Source of the DNA: Nissolia schottii
Taxonomy: Eukaryota; Streptophyta; Magnoliopsida; Fabales; Fabaceae
Direction of reading: 5' to 3'
Length of the DNA: 64,000 bases
NCBI GenBank assembly: GCA_003254905.1
Contig: QANU01102670.1
Location: 1,277,016 to 1,341,015 of the forward strand
Part shown: positions 59,219 through 64,000 of the stretch, in pieces
Layout: each line of letters opens with the position of its first letter
Numbering within the stretch: the stretch's first letter is position 1
Program-made: the position numbers and the translations under genes
The notes under the pieces: generated by a model
Told to the model about the DNA's origin: nothing
The model's database searches: none
Seen by the model: the letters and a program-made list of their open reading frames with translations, nothing else

Positions 59219-62080
59219 TTATCTTTTACCCAACAGTGTGTCAAGAAGTGCAGCTTCTTCCTCCTGCTTGTATGACAAGCACAAATTACTGAAATAAAGA
59301 GTGCAAGTTAATAATCAAAGAAAACTTAAAAGTCTGGAAGAATGAAACCACATACCACCAAGGCATTAAATTCAGTCTCTTCATCTATGGCGCTAGTGAC
59401 AGCCGGATCCTCAAGCAGCTCCTGTTCACAAAAGTTGGGATTAGCAATCTCTTGTGGTCTTGTGAAATCAGAATTTATATCCCCAATACTTGGGCACTAA
59501 TGCTGACATTAAACCTCATGAAAATAAACATTAAAAAAATGAGAAAGTGAATGGTGCACAGCCGTTCAATTAGGGCGCACCAATGCAATGCAAATAATGA
59601 CCATTAGACTAAATGAGCAGTGTGAGATTGTTGAGATTGTATGGAACTTCTTATCGTCTGTGAAAACCAAATCATAAGCAACACGTGAGAGCTGAGAAAG
59701 GAAATAGTGACCAAATTCTGTAGTGTGTCGACTTACATCATCAGCAATTTGCAACATCCCATTCTGATCCTGCAGAATGAAAGGCTAAGTTGATTATATT
59801 CTGCTTCAGAATAGCTATTTCTCATGCTAATTACATGCACTGTGCGAACCAAGAGTACTTCAATAATACATTGACATTGGTATTTAAGATTCTTACAAGT
59901 TTTCAACCAACCATAAAAAAACCTAGAAAGAAAACGTCACAAATAAATGGAGTGTTGCCACTTTTAACAAGGGCAATAGTTGCTCTAAACTTGCAAATGG
60001 AGGCCTACCTTGGCAGCAACAAAAAGAAGTGGATCAGATGGTGTATAAATCATATAGTGTTCCCCTTCCTGCAACAAAATTGCTATAAATTAGCACGAAC
60101 TTATGTCCATAATTGTACTCAAGGTTAGTAACAGGCTAGAGGTCGCTTCAGCAAACTTGAAAGAGTTGGATTAGGAAAAATGCACAAAAAGTGCACCTTA
60201 ACAAATAAAGCATGTAACCAGATGATCAAGTGAATTAAGTATATAGCAAACATATGATAAACTAAAACAACTTGATAGCAGTAGCATCAAAATCTAACCC
60301 TAAGTTACAATCAAACCCCCAAAAGAAATCCAGTTTCCAGAGGGCAGCTTTGTTTCAGTAAAAGATAAATCTTTCCACAAGACAATAAAAACGCTATAGC
60401 ATGTTTGTGCAATTGAAGGTAATCAGATTACCAGGCTGAAATGAGTAATTTCTACACCTTCAGTTGGCAAGTCGCCCCCTTCTTTACCATCTGCAAAAGT
60501 GAAAAACATCATGCACCAAATGTTGGGCATCCAATTAAAATAGTTATGCAGTATCATATTATAAAATTAACTTGAGCAGTAATTCCCTGATTGTAATGAT
60601 ATGATCAACATCCCAAAATACCAAGGGTAGGAGGAGCAAAATAGGGACAATTTTATCACTTTAGCAGACATTCAAATAGTTATGTTTATGCAGCATATTA
60701 TAACCTTATCTCTTTTTGTTTATCTTCTCATGTCAGAAACAAAATAGTACTTAGTAAAAGACAAGCAAAGAACTCCTTACCAGCATGAAAGTCAAATATG
60801 TCCTCTTCCGAGTAACAAAAACCACCACGAGCTGTATAACAGTATCTGAGATGGACAGACGGAATATTTAGTGATCAAACAAAGTTCTGAGACATTCTGA
60901 ATCATGAGGGAAGACAAACTTACCCACTATAAACCAGATACATGCGGATCTTGGCAAGTGCATAAGCAACAGAAGGCAGAATAGGTTCAAGCTCCTCATC
61001 ACTAACCTAAGACATAGAGACAAAATACTTGGAATGGAGCTTCACCAACGAAAAAAGCAGAAATGAAGCACAAAAAAGATTAGTTCGGGCATTTAACAAG
61101 AGACAGAGTCCCTTGTAATAAAAACCGACGAGCACAATATGACATCAATGTGTAATCAGCCCAAGTGTAGATCCTATTTTTAAAAGCTTAAATTTTGTCC
61201 TGAATCACGATTAGCAATAGCAGCCAGCAACAAATGAATATACAAACGAATCAAGACTTAAAATGCAAAACAGAAACTTACATCAGACCATCCAACGCCA
61301 GTGCTCCTTAATACTTGGACAGGCCTGCAGCGAAAATACTCCATATTCCATAATCAATAGACGATTAAGAGAAAAAATGAAAATGGTCACCGAGATATGA
61401 CAGTAGTAGAAACGTTTTACTAACATGTCAACGGGGCAGAGCAGCATGCATTCATGTCCCTGAGAGCTTGTGAACACTCTCCTCACCACACACTCCAACG
61501 GAAGCTTGTTTGCAGGATCAACCTGTTTAACAACGAAATTATTCATACTCTGTAAGGCTCCTATTCAGATTACCAACTAAACAACACGAAAATAAACCCC
61601 TAAACCCTACGATAACAAGACACTACGATTGAATCGGTAATCGAAATGGAAAATCGATTACGCATTGAATGTAAGAGAGGGAAAACTGACGAGAGTGGCG
61701 AGTCGGTTCTTGGAAGCGGAGATAAGCTTGCCGCGGTCGTCGACGCCGAATCCTGCGGGCGGTTTCGGCAGAGAAGAAGAAGAAGAAGAAGAAGAAGTGG
61801 AAGTGACATCACCGTCGAAGGCATTGGAATCTGGAGCGACGCCGTTACTCTTACTCCTCTTGTTCTTGCTCTTGCTGTTCTTGTTGTTTCTATCAGCGGT
61901 GGTGGTGGCGGAAGAGGGAGGGTTGTTCTTGGCGGCACGGCAGAGGATAGGGCGGAGGACGGTGGAGCTAGGGATTGGAAATGAAGCTGAAGTTGGGCGA
62001 AAGAGAGAGCGGACATCGAAATTGGTGGCGGAGATGGAGGGAAAGCCCAAACCCTTCAAGTTCAACGTTGGTGCCGCCAT
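59219..62080 (-). CDS. Putative chloroplast DUF3727/DUF1292-type protein
   Basis: Exons in transcript order: 62080-61691, 61522-61425, 61324-61282, 61006-60924, 60845-60781, 60490-60432, 60068-60009, 59769-59737, 59421-59356, 59263-59219. All phases close and give 313 aa. The first 120 or so residues look like a plastid transit peptide plus a disordered linker (Ser-rich, NKNSKSKNKRSKSNG, then a run of Ser). A conserved core follows: ANKLPLECVVRRVFTSSQGHE, CPVDMPVQVLR, ELEPILPSAVAYALAKIRMYLVYSGYCYTARG and EGEHYMIYTPSDPLLFVA. The acidic tail has EEETEFNALV-type and LLDTLLGKR phrases. The core is shared with cyanobacteria by recollection (DUF3727, DUF1292), which supports a plastid location; no function is known to me. 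The start MAAPTLN was chosen; an in-frame ATG seven codons upstream (62101) is possible. Confidence 0.87.
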
Positions 62081-62391
62081 TTCTCGAGTTCTGTTGGGCA
62101 ATGCTCAATACAACTTGGCTCTTTTTGGTTTTCAACACCGTCTTCTCACTTTATAACCCATCCCTCTAAGATATGGAGAGCTAGCATTCATCCTCGAATT
62201 ATGTTTGTAAGATTATAAAATTGTATTTGGCTGAAAATAATTTAACCGACATCAAATAATTAATTTAATTAATTTTTGATAATTTTAAAAATTAAAAAAT
62301 GCATTTTCATAAAATAAAACATTAATTTGGTCTTTGGAGTAGGTAGGAGTAATCAATTTAGTTCTTATAATTTTAAATCAATCAAGTTTGT

Positions 62392-62580
62392 TCCCTAATA
62401 ATTATCACAAGTCAATCAAGTTAATCACGTCTCACCTCATTAACAACCGTCTACATGGCACATTAAGTGTTACGTGGTTGATTACGTGACAATCACTCCC
62501 TAATAATTATCACAAGTCAATCAAGTTAATCACGTCTCACCTCATTAACAACCGTCTACGTGGCACGTTAAGTGTCGCGT
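62392..62580. repeat. Tandem duplication, unit of 105 bp
   Basis: 'tccctaataattatcacaag' starts at 62392 and again at 62497. The following 'tcaatcaagttaatcacg' and 'acaaccgtctac' also repeat, nearly identically. The surrounding 62320-62580 has a 'tttagttcttataatttt' flavour, and may be part of a dispersed repeat. Confidence 0.8.
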
Positions 62581-62849
62581 AAAATAAATAATCACATTCC
62601 ATATTACTTAATGTTATTGTAATTATACATAACCTCTTAATAAAAAATTAACAAAATATCGCTTTGATTCATCACTTACCTTCAAATTTTCAAGTATATT
62701 TTTGTTCATGTAACAAATGGTCATTATTTAATTACTTCATAAGGTTCAAAATTCCCAATAAAACAATAAGGTGATGTAACTAGTTCTTATTATTTAATTA
62801 CTTCTACAAATTTGGACATGTCATATTTTATTTATCTAACTAGATCAAG

Positions 62850-63126
62850 TTGATTTAATGCAAAACAAGCTAATGCTGTTGGAGAACAACCTTCTACTAC
62901 TGGAGAATAAGCTTCTATTGCTGCTAATGTTACTGAAGAACCTTTTGTTGTTGTTACTGTTACTAAAGAACCTGCTGGTACTATTGTTATTGGAGTTGGT
63001 GTTGCTCCTACTATTGGAGGACCTTCTAATGCTGCTAGAGGACCTCAAGGACCACCACCTATTGATGTTGTGAGATCATTTGTTGCTTCATTCTCCAACA
63101 CGAGTCATGAAATCAACACAAATTAA
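62850..63126 (+). pseudogene. Low-complexity coding relic, unidentified
   Basis: One plus-strand frame with a single internal stop reads a low-complexity string of TEEP, TKEP, GVGVAP and GGPS-like units, ending RSFVASFSNTSHEINTN and TAA at 63124-63126. Codons are dominated by NNT, unlike random AT-rich DNA. It may be the 3' end of an old transposon or repeat-protein gene. No family is recognised. An overlapping frame from 62858 is only a leucine-rich shadow. Confidence 0.3.
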
Positions 63127-63221
63127 CATGTATTTATTTCTTACCTTTTATTTTATGATTATTGTACCTAATCAAACAATCAAATATATATCATAAGCTC
63201 ATTATATAAGTAATTAAATAA

Positions 63222-64000
63222 GGGTTAATTAAGTTTTTAGTCCCTGTAATTTGAGAAAGTTTGGTTTTAGTCCCTCTGTGTAAGTTTTAGTCCCTGAAAA
63301 ATAGCAAAATTTGGTTTTAGTCCCTGTTAACGGTGGATGGGTAACGGTGCTGACGTGGCGCTTGACGTCGCTGACGCGGCTTGACACGTGGACATGCCAC
63401 GTAAGCGGAGCAAAGCTTTTGGCCCAACCCAAAACCCGACCCGACCCGACCCGTTTAAAAAAAAATAATTAAAAACCCAAAACCCAAAATCCCCTGCAGG
63501 CACCCCCCACCACGCACCCCCCACCCCCACCGCATCGCCTCCGGCCAGCCGCCGTCGCCGCCGCACAGCACCCACGGTTGTCGTCGGGTTCGGGAGGCAA
63601 ATCTGGTTCATAATCGATGTTGATGAATGAATCGGCGAGGGCGAAGGCATCATCATCCTCAGGTGCTGCTGCTGCTGCTGCGGATGCAGCTTCTGTGGCG
63701 AGCACGACGAGCACGCGAGCACGTGAAGAGGAAGGCAACAGCAACGGCGAAGCACGCGAGCACGGCGAGCACGGCAGCACGCGAGCACGCTGGTTGAAGG
63801 CACGACAGCCCACGCGTGAAGAGGACGGCGAGCACGCGACGGAGCCACGAGAGCACGACAGCCCCGCGAGGACAACCACGAGACGACGGCCATGCGACGC
63901 GTGAAGAGGAAGGCTAGCACGCGAAGGTCACGGTGGGTCTCGGCAGAGCGTGGTGGCACGGAAGACGACGGAGCCACGGGACCACGACAGCCCCGCAAGG
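63222..64000. repeat. 'ttttagtccctg' family element with GC-rich interior, left part
   Basis: It starts 'agggttaattaagtttttag' and continues 'gctgacgtggcgcttgacg', 'gacacgtggac' and 'cccgacccgacccg', parallel to 48926-49162. From 63480 the interior turns strongly GC-rich, with repeated 'gagcacg' and 'gcgagcacg' motifs running to the window end. Long open frames there follow from GC content and repeats and show no known domain. The right end lies outside the window. Confidence 0.6.

Noticed and set aside
61600-62156. Several overlapping frames on both strands around the DUF3727-like exon 1
   Set aside because: Only one minus-strand frame splices in phase to the conserved core; the others are shadows of its Ser-rich repeats.
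62858-63073. A 71-codon frame of mostly leucine
   Set aside because: It is an out-of-frame reading of low-complexity sequence.
63327-63998. A 223-codon minus-strand frame rich in Arg, Ala and Ser
   Set aside because: It lies in a GC-rich repetitive element, has no recognisable domain, and several frames there are open because stops are rare at that composition.
1-64000. CRISPR arrays, bacterial operons, phage or defence systems
   Set aside because: The window is plant nuclear DNA with spliced genes; no regular spacer array or prokaryotic gene cluster is present.

Overview
The window is nuclear DNA of a flowering plant, most likely a legume (Phaseoleae, soybean-like). The evidence is AT-rich intergenic DNA, short GT-AG introns, plant-specific protein families, and many dispersed repeats carrying the 'ttttagtccctg' motif that I know from legume genomes. 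The species is inferred, not proven. The sequence is a draft assembly: there is one 894-base gap (49163-50056) and five lone N positions, several of which sit at local duplications that look like unmerged contig ends.

Layout. 1-3926 (+): 3' part of a GH35 beta-galactosidase of the BGAL16-like type. 4.1-9.1 kb: repeats, including a 145-bp tandem array flanked by inverted sequence and interrupted by a Harbinger-type MITE, then a tRNA-derived SINE. 9802-18072 (+): BGAL10-like beta-galactosidase copy A. 18.1-29.7 kb: transposon-rich DNA with an RTE LINE 3' end, a CACTA end, a decayed Ty1/copia fossil with nested insertions, and a second SINE. 30824-38712 (+): BGAL10-like copy B, complete with 19 exons. 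39.1-41.1 kb: decayed PIF1-like (Helitron-type) helicase. 43484-45277 (+): small conserved plant membrane protein (DUF7733-like). 47136-53315 (-): ER alpha-glucosidase II catalytic subunit (PSL5/RSW3-like), complete in six exons. 55.6-57.9 kb: hAT-like element between two copies of a 570-bp repeat. 59219-62080 (-): putative chloroplast DUF3727/DUF1292-type protein in ten exons. 62.2 kb to end: repeats.

The three beta-galactosidase genes form a same-strand cluster. Copies A and B come from a tandem duplication of about 9.3 kb (roughly 9.08-18.34 and 29.76-39.06 kb). Their introns preserve later events: two Stowaway MITEs only in A, an RTE LINE tail only in B, and a deletion in A patched with 35 bp copied from the next exon. 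Copy A also carries a frame-disrupting change in exon 14 and an 800-bp duplication at an N, so B is the better candidate for a working gene. The remaining three genes are single-copy housekeeping-type genes: wall sugar release (BGAL), N-glycan trimming in the ER (glucosidase II), and two of unknown role. I see no microbial-type operon, CRISPR array or clearly undescribed multi-gene system.
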